From contig CM055880.1 of assembly GCA_029582165.1 (NCBI GenBank), positions 1,426,001 through 1,490,000 of the forward strand: a stretch of DNA of 64,000 nt, given 5' to 3'. Source of the stretch: Portulaca oleracea (taxonomy: Eukaryota; Streptophyta; Magnoliopsida; Caryophyllales; Portulacaceae). The translations under genes were made by a program, and so were the position numbers. Under the pieces are notes generated by a model, which was given only the letters and a program-made list of their open reading frames with translations, ran no database searches and was not told the DNA's origin. Each line of letters begins with the position of its first letter. Position 1 is the stretch's first letter. Positions 26,541-38,060 of this stretch are shown here, piece after piece.

Positions 26541-29500
26541 TTAGGCTTGGAACAAGTGAGGGTACTTCTTCCTCATCTCGTCTTCTGTTTCCCAGGTTGC
26601 TTCTGTTGTGGTATGATTCGCCCATCGTACTTTTACCAAGGGAACTACTTTCCTCCTAAGCTGCTTTTCTCTACGGTCCAATATTTCTAGTGGCTGCTCT
26701 TCATAGCTCAGATCTTCTTGCAGCTGAAGCGGCTCGGGATCAATCACATGAGTCGGGTCCGGAACATATTTCCTGAGTTGTGACACATGGAAGACATTGT
26801 GCACTCTGGGGAGTTCTCCCGGCAGCTGTAACTTGTAGGCGACTTCTCGATCGTCCAAAATTGGGTATGGCCCGATAAACCTTGGGGTCAACTTCCCCGA
26901 CTGGCCGAATCTCATAACCCCCTTCGTAGGTGAGACTCGCAAAAACACGTATTCCCCTACTTCAAACTCTAGAGGTCTTCTCCTTTTGTCAGCATAGCTC
27001 TTTTGTCGACTTTGTGCTGCCTTCATCTTGTCTTGAATGATTCGAACCTTCTGAGTAGTGGCCTGTATTAGGTCCGGTCCAATCGTTAGAGCTTCGTCGA
27101 TGTCCCCGCCAACATAGGAGTTCTACATCTCCTTCCATACAAAGCCTCAAGGGTGACATCCTATGCTAGCATGGTAGCCGTTGTTGTATGAGAACTCAAT
27201 GAGAGTCAACTCGTCATCCCACGAGTCTTTGAAATCTAACGCATGCTCGCAGATGTCTTCAAGGGTTTGGATGGTCCTTCTGCGCCCATCCGTAGTGGGT
27301 GAAAAGCGGTCTTGAACTTGAGCTTTGTGCCAAACGCTTCTTGTAACTTTTTCCAAAACCCGATCAAATCGGTGTCTGTCGAGACTATAGAACTGGGTAC
27401 TCAGTAACCTTACAATCTCCCTTACATAGGCTTGAGCTAGCTGATCTAGGGACCAATTGTTGGCGATGGCTAGGAAATGAGCCGACTTGGTCAAACGATC
27501 TACAATCACCCATATTGCATTGTGTTTCCGCCTGGTCCTTGGTAGACCTATCACAAAATCCATTGATATCGAATCCCATTTCCACTCGGGACGCCTAACG
27601 GCCGCGAAGTCCGGCTGGTCGTTGATGCTCTGCCTTGACTCGCTGGCAAGTAAGACACTTGGCCACAAAGTCTGCCACTTCTTGTTTCATATTACTCCAC
27701 CAGAACATCTGTTTCAGGTCCTTGTAAAGCTTATTTCCTCCCGGGTGTACGGAATATGGCGTATTGTGCCCCTCTTCTAAGATCTTCCTCTTCAACTCCT
27801 CCATGTTGGGTACACAGACGCGGTTATGGAACCGTAACGTACCATCTTCGTGAATCACAAAACCAGGGGCTTTCCCTTGCACAACTTCCTCTCGTATCTT
27901 TGCAAGCTGTAAGTCCAGTTCTTGAGTTCTCTTGATCTCCTCCATTAGAGTAGGTTGTAATTCCATGGCATTCAATACAGCTTTCTTCCCAGGTGTTACC
28001 ACATTAATCTCCAACCTCCTAAACTCCTCGCACAACTCGTGCAGCATCGTCATCAAGTGGTTTATAGCAGGATACGGTCTTCTACTCAGGGCATCAGCCA
28101 CTACATTTGCCTTCCCGGGATGATATTGGAAATTCACATCGTAATCCTTTAGGAACTCTAACCATCTTGTCTGCCTGAGGTTGAGCTCCTTTTGTGTGAA
28201 CAGGTACTTCAAACTCTGATGATCTGTGAATATCTCACAGTGTACTCCATAAAGATAATGCCTCCAAATCTTAAGCGCAAAAACCACTGTTGCCAACTCC
28301 AGGTCATGAGTGGGGTAATTCCTCTCATGTGTCTTCAATTGCCTGGATGCATATGCAATCACCTTCCCTTCCTGCATGAGCACACAACCCAATCCACCAT
28401 GCGATGCGTCACTGTAGATAACAAAACCCTCATTCCCTTGAGGTAAGGCAAGAATAGGGGCCGAGGTAAGCCTCTTTTTCAGCTCCTGGAATGCTTGCTC
28501 ACATTTTTCCGACCATGCGAACTTTATTGACTTCCGAGTCAAATTGGTTAACGGGGTGGCGATTTTCGAGAAATCTTGCACGAACTTCCTATAATACCCT
28601 GCCAAACCCAGAAAACTCCTAACCTCCGTGGCATTCTTCTGTCGGCCACTTGGTGATGGCCTCCACCTTTTGAGGGTCTACTGCCACTCCTTCCTTAGAC
28701 ACCACATGTCCTAAGAACGCTACTTGTTCCAACCAAAACTCACACTTCTTAAACTTCGCATAAAGCTTGTTGCTCCGTAGAGTCGTCAATACTTCTCTCA
28801 GATGATTCGCATGCTCCTCTCGTGTTCCTGAGTATACCAATATGTCGTCGATGAACACCACTACAAACTTATCCAGGAACGGCTCGAACACTCTGTTCAT
28901 CAAATCCATGAAGGCGGCTGGGGCATTCGTAAGCCCAAAAGGCATTACCACGAACTCATAATGACCATACCGAGTTCGGAATGCGGTTTTAGAGATATCT
29001 TCTTCGCGAATTCTCAACTGGTGATAACCTGACCTCAGTTCTATCTTAGAAAACGTTGTTGCTCCTCGCAACTGGTCGAAAAGATCATCAATACGAGGTA
29101 GGGGATAACGATTCTTGATGGTAATCTTGTTCAACTCCCGGTAATCGATGCACAACCTCATGCTACCATCTTTCTTCTTCACGAACAGCACAGGTGCTCC
29201 CCATGGTGACGTGCTGGGTCAGATATACCCCTTTTCTAATTTCGTCCGGTGGGTCTTCAACTCCTTAAGCTCTGCGGGCGCCATGCGATATGGGGCTTTT
29301 GAAACAGGTGCGGCCCCGGGCTCCAAATCGATGCAGAAATCTACCTCCCTGATTGGAGGCAAACCCGGAATCTCCTCTGGAAATACATCAGGATACTCCC
29401 GCACTACCGGGATATTCTCAATCGCAAGCTCCTCCGCCTTGGTGTCGATTACGTTGCATAGAAACCCTTCACAACCTTGGCCTAACAACTTTTGAGCCTT

Positions 29501-29854
29501 GAGAGCAGAGATGATCCGTACACTATGAAGGTGCCTATCACTCCAATGCACTACCTTATTTCCGTTTGGTCCCATTAAGGTCACCTTTTGCTTATAACAA
29601 TCTATCTGGGCTCTATATTTTGCTAACCAGTCCATCCCCAAAATAACGTCGAACTCCATTAGGTCAAACATATAGAGGTCAGCCTCAAACTCCTGTCCTG
29701 CTATCACTATAGGGCATCCACCATATAACTCTCCACAACTAATGGTATCCCCGGTAGGTAGGGCTACCGATACAGGCTTACTATTCTCCGAGGGTTTCAT
29801 CTTAGCCTTCTCTACTATAGCTCGTCCAACAAAAGAATGACTAGCACTAATCAA
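26541..29854 (-). pseudogene. Chromovirus pol region (PR-RT-RH-INT-chromodomain), broken
   Basis: Polyprotein that copies and integrates the element. Protease segment at about 29854-29600, with the Asp motif region disrupted near 29850. Reverse transcriptase at about 29191-28650 contains [13 protein letters not shown]. RNase H at about 28450-28100 starts FVIYSDASHGGLG. Integrase at about 27800-27150 has the zinc-binding His and Cys pairs (C-L-T-C at its end) and core motif SISMDFVIGLPRT. The chromodomain-like tail PLVKVRWANHTTTEATWE runs to the stop at 26541. Breaks: an in-frame stop at 29219-29221, and frameshifts near 28645, 27605, within 27300-27380 (integrase core), and near 27120-27150. 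Retroelement protein, not host. Confidence 0.93.
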
Positions 29855-29917
29855 ACAAAAGCAGATATAGTGTAGAGGTGGATAGAGAAGGTACCCGTCA
29901 CAACGTCTGCTTCGTTC

Positions 29918-31182
29918 TCAGCCTCTTCTTTCCTCATTACGTATACTCGTCCTCCTCCGTTTGCGGCGCTTTATTGCCATGACGAGGCGGGTTCTTGGCC
30001 TCCTGCTATTCTGATTTCCACCAGATCCACCTTGGTTTTGCTGTTGTGGCCTTTGGTTCCCATTATAGCCTCCCCGATTTTGATATGTTGTCTGCGGGGC
30101 TCTCCAATTCCCGTTGCTCCCATGGTTTCCATTATTTCCACTATTATTACCTCCTGAGTTCTGTAAAGGGCATTGCCTGATGTGATGCTGAAGACTCCCA
30201 CATTTAAAGCACCCCCCCTTTGCGGCTCCTGATCTACAATTCCTAGCAAGATGGCCAGGTCGACCACAAATCCCGCAAATAGGAACCTGGGTTGGTCCAC
30301 GTCCCGAAGATTGGTTGTTTTGCCAGTTGTTGGGGCGGAACCTCTTTTCCTGATAGGGTTGAGGTGGGTTAAAATGGGGTGGCTCTTTCCTCTTTTGCCC
30401 TTGTATGCCTAACTGTCGTTCCATGTCGTGCATCACCCTTTCCACAGTGAGGGCAACGTTCAGCATGTTCTGGTAAGACGTGAACTCCCGCGATGACATG
30501 CGATCCTGAATCTTGCAGTTCAATCCATCCCAGAAACAGTCCATCCTTAGCTACTCACTGGACACAAGAGCAGGTGTAAACCGAGATAGTTCAGTGAACT
30601 TTGCAGAGTAGGCAAGCACGCTAGTTTCCCCTTGACGCAGATTCATGAATTCTTTTTCTTTCGCCTTCTGGAGAGAAATTGGGTAAAATCGATCCTTTAG
30701 CACAACCTTAAAATGGTTCCAGTCGAAACCCGGTTCAGTTCTGATTTCCTTCACACTGGCCCACCACAAATCGGCCTCTTCCTTCAGGTGGTAAGCAGCA
30801 AAATCCACCCTTAACTCCTCAGGACAGCGAGTTGTGTCAAAAATCTTTTCAATCTCTCTAACCCAATCTTCAAATACTTTGGGGTCAGCTACCCCGGTGT
30901 AAGCGGGCGGGTTGAAGCTGTTGAACCTTTGGAGAAGAGCGGAGGGGTCATCTTCCCTCCCTCCTCCTTGTCGATCCACTACTTTCCTCAGTAGGTCCTC
31001 GTGCTTGCCGAGCATCTCAATCATTAGCATGCTAGCAAGGTCGTTCCCCGGCGTTGCTGTACTCGACCCTGGTATCAAATGAGCCAGGCGTTGGCGATTC
31101 GATTGCGATTTGAGGGCGCTCGGTCACACGGTGTATGCGTTCGAGTAGCATGGTTAGGTTGAGTACCGTTCACGTCCGACAT
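29918..31182 (-). pseudogene. Chromovirus gag, broken
   Basis: Capsid/nucleocapsid protein of the retrotransposon. The likely ATG is at 31182-31180, followed by MSDVNGTQPNHATR. A frameshift near 31090 leads into the main frame (31078-30551), which holds a retrotransposon gag domain (FEDWVREIEKIFDTTRCPEE, LWWASV, LKDRFYP). An in-frame TAG at 30551-30553 interrupts it. The frame continues to 29918 with two zinc knuckles, CGICGRPGHLARNC and CFKCGSLQHHIRQC, in an Asn/Gly/Gln-rich setting. The gap to the protease frame (29918-29855) is also out of frame. Confidence 0.93.
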
Positions 31183-31190
31183 CCTGATTC

Positions 31191-31481
31191 AAAGGGTCGA
31201 TTTAGTCCACTTAAAGGGTTCCAAACCATAGTCTCTACAACATACTAAAGGTAGCTACTTGGTCCGGTCTTCTCATAGGGTGCTAAACAATACGAAAATG
31301 TAATTCTATTTCACCAAGTAATCTCTTATGTCAACAGTTTATTTCATGAATTCTCATCACATTTGGCAAGGCCACAAAACAATATTTCCATATACCAATG
31401 TAATCATGTATAATACTTCCAAAAGAACAACAAGTCAATATTCAGATTATTTCACAGTTTAACAAAATATCAACATAACAA
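31191..31481. other. Spacer between extra ORF and gag
   Basis: About 290 bp of AT-rich, non-coding retrotransposon DNA that separates the extra ORF stop from the gag start. No motif is recognised. Confidence 0.5.
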
Positions 31482-32141
31482 CTATACATCAACACTCAAC
31501 ACATAGTAGCCATCCCACTCAGATGATCCTCCTGGGTCACTCGTCTCATCCCCTGAGCCCTCCTCGGGGTCTTCTCCTGTTTCCCGGTCCACCTCATCCT
31601 CCTCCTCGGGTGGAATATCATGCTCGGGCTCAACGGCGGGTGCAACCGTGACCCTTGAGGTTACCTCGGGCTCAGAAACCTGGGAGCCGTCCTCGGCGGG
31701 GTCCTCCTCCGGATCTTCTTCAGGGTCATCCTCATGATCCTCAGCTGGTGCAGGGGCTGGGTTCACCTGGACCCTCTCTACTCGGCGCATCCCGATCCGG
31801 GCGATCTTAGAAAAGACCCCCGGGATTCGATGCTCCGACTCCACCCTGTACCTCTGACACCAACAGCACGGGTGTGGGTACCTCTCCTCCGGAAGCAGGG
31901 GTGGCAGCAATGACAGTACAGTATGGCCCCACCAGGGATCATCTCGTAAGGTGAGAAGGAAAGCGTTAGCCTGGGCTTCCTCGTTGTTACGCAAGCAGGA
32001 GTTCGGGACATCCTTGGTGTATCGTTCGATCTCATCGTAAAAATTCAGCATGTGAGTCCCCAAATACCCACCAGGAGGAATGGTGTGTAACGGTAAAAGC
32101 ACGGCGTGGGGTGCTGGTGAAAGTGTGTGCGTTGTGCCATC
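31482..32141 (-). CDS. Extra sense ORF between 5' LTR and gag
   Basis: An open frame of about 219 codons in the same sense as gag, in a place normally occupied by an untranslated leader. The first in-frame ATG is at 32051 (MLNFYDEIERYTK). The frame is open back to 32141, just after a TAG that is part of TTCTAACCTTGTAG|G, a good branch point plus 3' splice site. The N-terminal half is compact (NNEEAQANAFLLTLRDDPWW, then CCWCQRYRVESEHRIPG). The C-terminal half is highly acidic, with DDPEEDPEEDPAED repeats and a second Glu/Asp-rich block. I recognise no domain. Upstream sense ORFs are known in Tat/Ogre elements, but I do not know of one in this chromovirus group. Function unknown. Confidence 0.6.
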   Translation of the reverse strand, partial: DGTTHTLSPAPHAVLLPLHTIPPGGYLGTHMLNFYDEIERYTKDVPNSCLRNNEEAQANAFLLTLRDDPWWGHTVLSLLPPLLPEERYPHPCCWCQRYRVESEHRIPGVFSKIARIGMRRVERVQVNPAPAPAEDHEDDPEEDPEEDPAEDGSQVSEPEVTSRVTVAPAVEPEHDIPPEEEDEVDRETGEDPEEGSGDETSDPGGSSEWDGYYVLSVDV

Positions 32142-32313
32142 CTACAAGGTTAGAACGCATTACACATAAAATACTGATGATATAATCAAACAACATATTC
32201 AAGGAAGGCATTGAACCATTTTCCCCCATCATACGCTCATCACTCCGAACTTAGCTTCCTAGGGTCCATCTACACCTAAAGGACTCTGAGGAGCTACTAG
32301 GTCGCAACCCAGA

Positions 32314-32325
32314 GCTCTGATACCA
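32314..32325 (-). promoter_or_regulatory. Primer binding site, tRNA-iMet type
   Basis: On the minus strand the sequence TGGTATCAGAGC begins three bases after the 5' LTR end. It is complementary to the 3' end of plant initiator methionine tRNA. It marks the start of minus-strand DNA synthesis and fixes the orientation of the element. Confidence 0.95.
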
Positions 32326-32328
32326 TTC

Positions 32329-35300
32329 TGTAACGCCCCGGAAATTCAATATTAAAAGGTCAAAGTCAAACTAACGTTAACAGACAAAACTTAGCGGAAG
32401 ACTTCAAATTTAGTTGGGCGTCACTGCCGTATCCCCGAAGGAATACAAGGCGAGAAAGGAAAACACAACTGTCTGCTAGCGGTAACTACTAACAACTCAA
32501 AACAAACTTTAAGAATTCACAACGATAACAAAATAAAGGGTTCAAGGACTTCTAGACTCGTCGCCCTCACTTCTAACTCCCGTCCCCAGCATTTAGATCT
32601 TCACCTGAAATCAAAACATTTCAGAAAATGAGGGGGAAATCTCAATAATGTCTACCCCTAACGTTTAAAACAGTTTAAGTTCATTTCAATTCATTTTGGG
32701 GAGAGGGATCAAATCAAACTTTTTACAAACCTTTAACCCTTAACTGTTTTCCTCAACCCATCCAAACCATATTTTAATTTGCGGGCGGGATATCAAATCC
32801 CAAAAAGAAAATCGCCTACCAAAGGCATCATAACAACTATCCTATATCGTGATACAACCTCGATCTCCCGGCACATAACCCATACAGCCTCGAATCTGGT
32901 CTGGTTATCACCCGCATAAATATTAGCCTCTCAACGGCATCAACCAACGCCACCAAGGGCATCAACATCTATCCTATATCAGGAGTACAACCCTGATCTC
33001 CTGGCACATAACCCATACAGGCCTCGAATCCTGGTCTCGGGGTTATCACCCGCATAAATATTAGCCTGTCAAAGGCATCAAAAACAACAACCCGCTTAAT
33101 GTTTTCACTTTGAATTATTAATTCATTAATCAAACTCATCTCACAACTCTCAAGTCAAACCCAACTCGGATTATCAAAATCATTAACAAAACTTCGAATA
33201 AAAGACCATCCAATTTCTCAACTCAAATAAACCAAGATCACAAACGAATCAAAAAGATTATTAAAATAGATGGTCGTATTTCCACAAAAGTCCCCTTTCG
33301 GGATGCAATTCTCAAAATAGATTATAAAACATTAAAACACATTTAAAGAGCATCCCGGTGGGGATTAGAGCATAGACAATTACCTGATATACTTCACAGC
33401 ACAGCAAAAGAGAACACACTTGAGCTCACTAACGTCTCCCACTAACTCGGGCCTAGAATAAAAGTAATTATCTAATCAAAACGCGTTCTAACGAAGTTAG
33501 AATTATCTATTAACTACCTAACCCATCCCCTAGGAACACTTAGGTTCCTAACATTTACGAAATTACACTTAACATCTCTAAGATAACACTTAACATGATC
33601 ACACATTAATTTCACTCAACAATTCTTTATAAATAAACGCAAACAGAGGACAGATTATAACGTTCACATAAAACGGGTCACAACTCGACTTCCCGACATC
33701 CTACGGGGCTGGTTCTGGACTTTTCGGAAACCTCGGGATGTCTACTAAAACTTCTATGTTGATGACTAAGCCCAAATCAGTCCCGAAGGACTCTAAAAAC
33801 ACCCGTCTTTCCCATTGGTCCAGTTCTGACAGGTTCTAGTAAAACGGTTATAACTCGGGCTATACAAGTCAAACGTTCGATCCGTAAAATTCTTATGGTT
33901 CCTAACATCTAAGGGAACCTCCAGTCCAAAGGGTTTGATCAAAAGACAACTATACTAACCGTGGAAACCCGATCTTTAGACACTAACGAAACTGTCCCGA
34001 TAACGGCTCTTATTTAGTTTATAATTTTAGTTCTAACTTCCACCATTCGATCCCGGGGTCCTAATTTGGGCTCAAAACAGTAACTAGGGTCTAAGGTATA
34101 AAGTCCAACTTAGCTTAGGTCCAACAATCAACCTTCCCATCATAAGAATCAAATTACAACACATGAAATCAACTTTAATAATTTAATCTAATCCTAAAAC
34201 ATGTAAGATATCATACACTAACATGGCATACCTCATGTACATAAATTCTAAACTAACCTTGTACTAATCATGCATGAAATATTAACGCTATCCTAAACAT
34301 GAATTAAACAAGAAAGAACCCTAAGAAATAAAAGAACATGATATTTAACTTAATGAACAAGAAACCTAACTAATTTACAAGAATCAAGAAGACTTAGGTT
34401 TTCATGTACAAGAATCATAAAGAACTTAGTAACATTAAACTACTAATCAAGAACCTAGGGTTTTAATAACAAGAATCAACCTAATTTATTTAACAAACTT
34501 TGACAAGATTAATTCCTAGGAAACAATAAAAGACTTAACGATTAACCAACTAAACATTCAAGAAAATAACCTAAGTAATAAATTTCCAAGTTCGTACATA
34601 CAATAATATTGAGGTCTAAATTCTACATAATTCATAAGTTAAAGAAACAATAAATGATTCAACCCTAACGATTTAACTATTACAACCTAATCTAATTACA
34701 ATTTTATAACATAAAATTACACATAACAATTACAAAAATTACACAAAATTACAACAAGAAAAAATAATTACAATTAATTTCCCTAATTACAACACTAATA
34801 ATACAATAATTATAAAAATAGAATATTAATAACAATAATAATTACAATTAAAATCAGATTAATAATAATAAAAACAAGAAAAGAAAAAGGAAAAAGGAAA
34901 GAAAAAAACAAGAATCAGTTAGGGTTAGGGTTAGGGTTTACGTACGAGGTTAGAGGCGTGGCGGTTTACGCGACGGCGACGGCGACGGCGGTCGGAGGGT
35001 GCGTCGGTCGCAGTGGCGGCGTCGACCGTGGGCTCGTCGGAGGGTGGTTGACGTCGATTTTCCGAGCAACAATCGCCGATGACTCGAGCCTTTTCTTCGA
35101 TCGAGAGGCTCCAGACGTTAGGGTGGCGGGCGCAGGTCGGTCGACGGCGACACCAAAGGTCGCGCGCACGGCGATGAGAGGCGCGAAACGAGCGGAGTTA
35201 AGCGCAAGGGAGAAAAAGAGAAAAGAGAGAGAAGAGGAAGGCACGGTGGTTACCAGGGTGGCGACAGGTGGTGACGACGGTTTGGTGGCGCGGTGGCGGC

Positions 35301-35890
35301 ACGTCCCGTGGCGCTGGGGCGAGGCGAGAGGCGGGAGGTCGAGAGGAAGAAAGAGGAAAAGAGAGAGAAAAGGGAGGAGGCTTGGTTGCGGTGGTGTTTT
35401 CGCGATGGAGCGGCGCGCCGGTGGTGACCGTGGTCCTGGGCCGGGCGAGAGAGGGAGCAGGGAGGGAGAGAGAGAGGTTGAGAGCTAGGGTTTGGTTTTG
35501 GGAGTTTAGGGTTTTTTTAGGGTTTTGAGAGAGGGAAAAGGGTTTATATATTATACCCATAATTAGGCCCACTAATCCTATTCCTAACCCAACCCATTTA
35601 AAACAATTAAAACTGATTTTCTTTCAAAAGCCCAATAATTTTGAATAATTGTAATAATAATAATAATACTAATAACATATAATCACATAACAAATAATAT
35701 TCACGTAATTAATCACATAATAATATTAGTCAGCGGAAATTACTAATCTACCCTTGTTAGTCTCTCAACGGTCCTACGAGCTCAAGCGTTAGCATAAATA
35801 AACACATTACGAACAACAGTAAATAACGAAGTCAACCTATTTTATTAACGACGTCACGGTCAACATCGTTGGATTTTTCGGGGTTTTACA
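32329..35890 (-). repeat. 5' LTR of the chromovirus (3562 bp)
   Basis: Same ends as the 3' LTR and alignable along its whole length. By eye there are roughly 15-20 substitutions, but many small indels. The indels cluster at 32455-32635, 32848-32960 and 34940-35460, mostly in GC-rich or G-run sequence. The strand-matched telomere-like run and GC-rich block are present here at 34918-35460. Confidence 0.95.
35541..35555 (-). promoter_or_regulatory. TATA-like promoter element in the 5' LTR
   Basis: Minus strand TATAATATATAAACC lies about 335 bp inside the 5' LTR, followed by a CT-rich stretch (CCCTTTTCCCTCTCTC) as in plant leaders. It implies a short U3 and a very long R/U5 part of about 3.2 kb. 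The start site itself is inferred. Confidence 0.65.
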
Positions 35891-36012
35891 AATAATGAGT
35901 CCCAAATCAAATATTTCCTATATATTATGCAGAACCAAACATGAGAAAATTTGTCAATTTGAAAAAATTAATCAACTTTCCCGAAAAAGTTTCTCAATCA
36001 AACGCTTCATTA

Positions 36013-36787
36013 GAGCAAGAGACATTGCCATCATCCATCCTATGTAAAGGTGTTATTGGTATGATTTTGTGGTATGAGATAAATATTCTTTACTTGGATT
36101 CTCAATACAGATGGAGACAGTAATTAACAATTTCTTTTTTACAGAAAAAGGGGAAAGGAATTTGATTTGTTAATTTAATTCTTGGGTTTCAAAGTTCTTT
36201 GCTTTAGGGGAGTTGTCTTTCTCAGTTTCCTAGATGTTCTTTGTGTGATTGTGTCAGCAGCAGGTTCTCCAACTCCAATCTGCCCTTCCCTCTCATCTTT
36301 TTCTATTTCTTTTTAAAGAAAAAACATTTTTTGAAACTCTTTTGTGAGTAAATTATATTTTAGTTTGTGTTTAGTATGAGGATTATTGTTATTAAAATAG
36401 CTAGAAAACAAAGCTAGGACACTTTTGGTAGTTATTCCTTAAAATTGGTTTTTTGTAAGTGTCTTCTTTCTTGTATTTGGATAATTTCACAAAATACATT
36501 TGACTTCATGTATTAAAGATACCCCTTTTGGTTCATCAAAAACCATTTTATTTTTTTTTTAAAAAAAGGAGTTATAATTAGATATGAGCTTAACCAATGG
36601 AAGTATCTTACAACAATATACTAGAGTATAGGTTGATCAATATTTCATTTTTATTGTCAAATTATTGATAAGGGAAGGTGTTATAACAATTAACTAAATT
36701 AGATACTAATAAATATCCAACTCTTGATCAGTAACATCCATCGAGACCCAAATTGAAGCAACATAGATACTAATATTGAATACTTTA
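36013..36787. other. Intergenic, nothing recognised
   Basis: AT-rich sequence between two Tourist-like elements. No coding frame or RNA gene is supported. Confidence 0.4.
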
Positions 36788-36928
36788 GGCACCGTTCTTT
36801 TGTGCGTTGCGTTGTGTTAAGTTGCGGTGGAAATAGTTAAAAAGTAATGATAATTTGCGTTATGTTGCGGTAGGGTTGTGATAAGTTGCGTTGCGTTTGG
36901 GTGCGTTAACGCATAAAAGAACGGTGCC
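36788..36928. mobile_element. Tourist MITE, 141 bp, near-perfect TIRs
   Basis: TTA target duplications at 36785-36787 and 36929-36931. The inverted ends start GGCACCGTTCTTTTGTGCG and finish CGCATAAAAGAACGGTGCC, with one mismatch. The interior is built of GTTGCG and TTGCGTT words. Well preserved, hence fairly young. Confidence 0.9.
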
Positions 36929-36931
36929 TTA

Positions 36932-38060
36932 TTCACCAAAATAAGTAAATCAGATGATACATAGGTTTATCAAGAATTTTTAATATGAGGCTTTATTTCC
37001 TCAAATTCTTAATAATATCTAGTATATATATTGGCTAAAAACATTAATATTTTGATATTGATGCAGAAAATCATGAATTAAAAGTTGTCTTTCATAGCTT
37101 ACAAGTACTTTGTAATTATTTCAATATTTCCTAACATTTATTCATAAATATTATGGTGATTATTTTGATATTTCCTAACATTTACTCATACATATTAATA
37201 TCTTATAAACAAATGAAGTTATTAGAGAACAATATTGAGAAAATAAAAATCAATAAGCTAGGAAAAGTGGTGCTAGGTCCTCATTCCCATATATTCAACC
37301 CACTTTATATCTTGTGTTTTCTTTTCTTTCTTTCCTTCCTTTTTATAAGTTTTAATTATTAACTACTTTGATAACTTCATCCAATGTTGCTTCCATAGGT
37401 TTGTGTTATAGACAATTAGACAACAAAGGAATTATATGGTGTGCTACCACATCACAAAACAAGGACACTTGAATCCAATGTAGATGTATAATGTCACCCA
37501 TGGTGAAAACAAATTTAGTTTAGATGGGAGCATGACATCATGCTTCATGCATATGATATCATAAGTAGCTAAGTTGAAAACAAAAATAATTGAGAAAAAA
37601 AGAGAAAAATTGAGTAATAAACTCACCTTAATTATTCATTAGAACAAATTTTCTTTTTAAAAAATGTAGATTCTCATGATCCACAACTTTTGTAATTGTT
37701 ATAATTCGAAGGCTCTAACTAACGTGAGGTTTGAGGTTTGAGGAAATTCAAACAGTTTTATGCTTACAGTCATTAAAATTGTTTAGGATAAAGAGCCTCT
37801 ATAGAATGTAAGGAGGTGACTGGTGAGTGTATCTTGAGACGACACATTTTGATTACAAGCTCTATTAAGTAGAATGTAAGAAGGTGTGAATTGATATTTT
37901 CCTAGTCACTGCGTGGATAAACATGAAAGAATAATTGTGGGACTCCTACAGCTCAGAGGTCTCAGGTCTATGTATACATAGATGTATAGTATACAATGAG
38001 TTCCGAGAAATTCTACAAATGGTTGCCCTAGAATATTCTATCATATAAGATTATGTTAGA
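36932..38060. other. Intergenic, nothing recognised
   Basis: AT-rich DNA with an internal near repeat (ATATTTCCTAACATTTA at about 37124 and 37168). No gene is supported. Confidence 0.4.

Larger units (their letters stand above)
22777..35890 (-). mobile_element. Full-length Ty3/gypsy chromovirus (Tekay-like), 13.1 kb
   Basis: A complete LTR retrotransposon on the minus strand. LTRs lie at 22777-26381 (3') and 32329-35890 (5'), both starting TGTAACGCCCC and ending GGTTTTACA. A 5-bp target duplication AATAA lies at 22772-22776 and 35891-35895. Domain order on the coding strand is gag, protease, reverse transcriptase, RNase H, integrase and a C-terminal chromodomain-like segment. That order and the chromodomain identify a chromovirus. 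The very long LTRs suggest the Tekay/Del clade (inference). Coding frames are broken, so this copy is probably not autonomous as read. The LTRs differ by few substitutions, which points to a recent insertion. Confidence 0.95.
22697..36009. mobile_element. Tourist-like MITE, copy C, split by the retrotransposon
   Basis: Left part 22697-22776 begins TGATGCGTTTGGTAG after TTA (22694-22696). Right part 35896-36009 ends TCAAACGCTTCA before TTA (36010-36012). Removing the retrotransposon and one AATAA leaves a MITE of about 190 bp whose ends match the copies at 7702 and 9455. It was present before the retrotransposon arrived. Confidence 0.85.
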
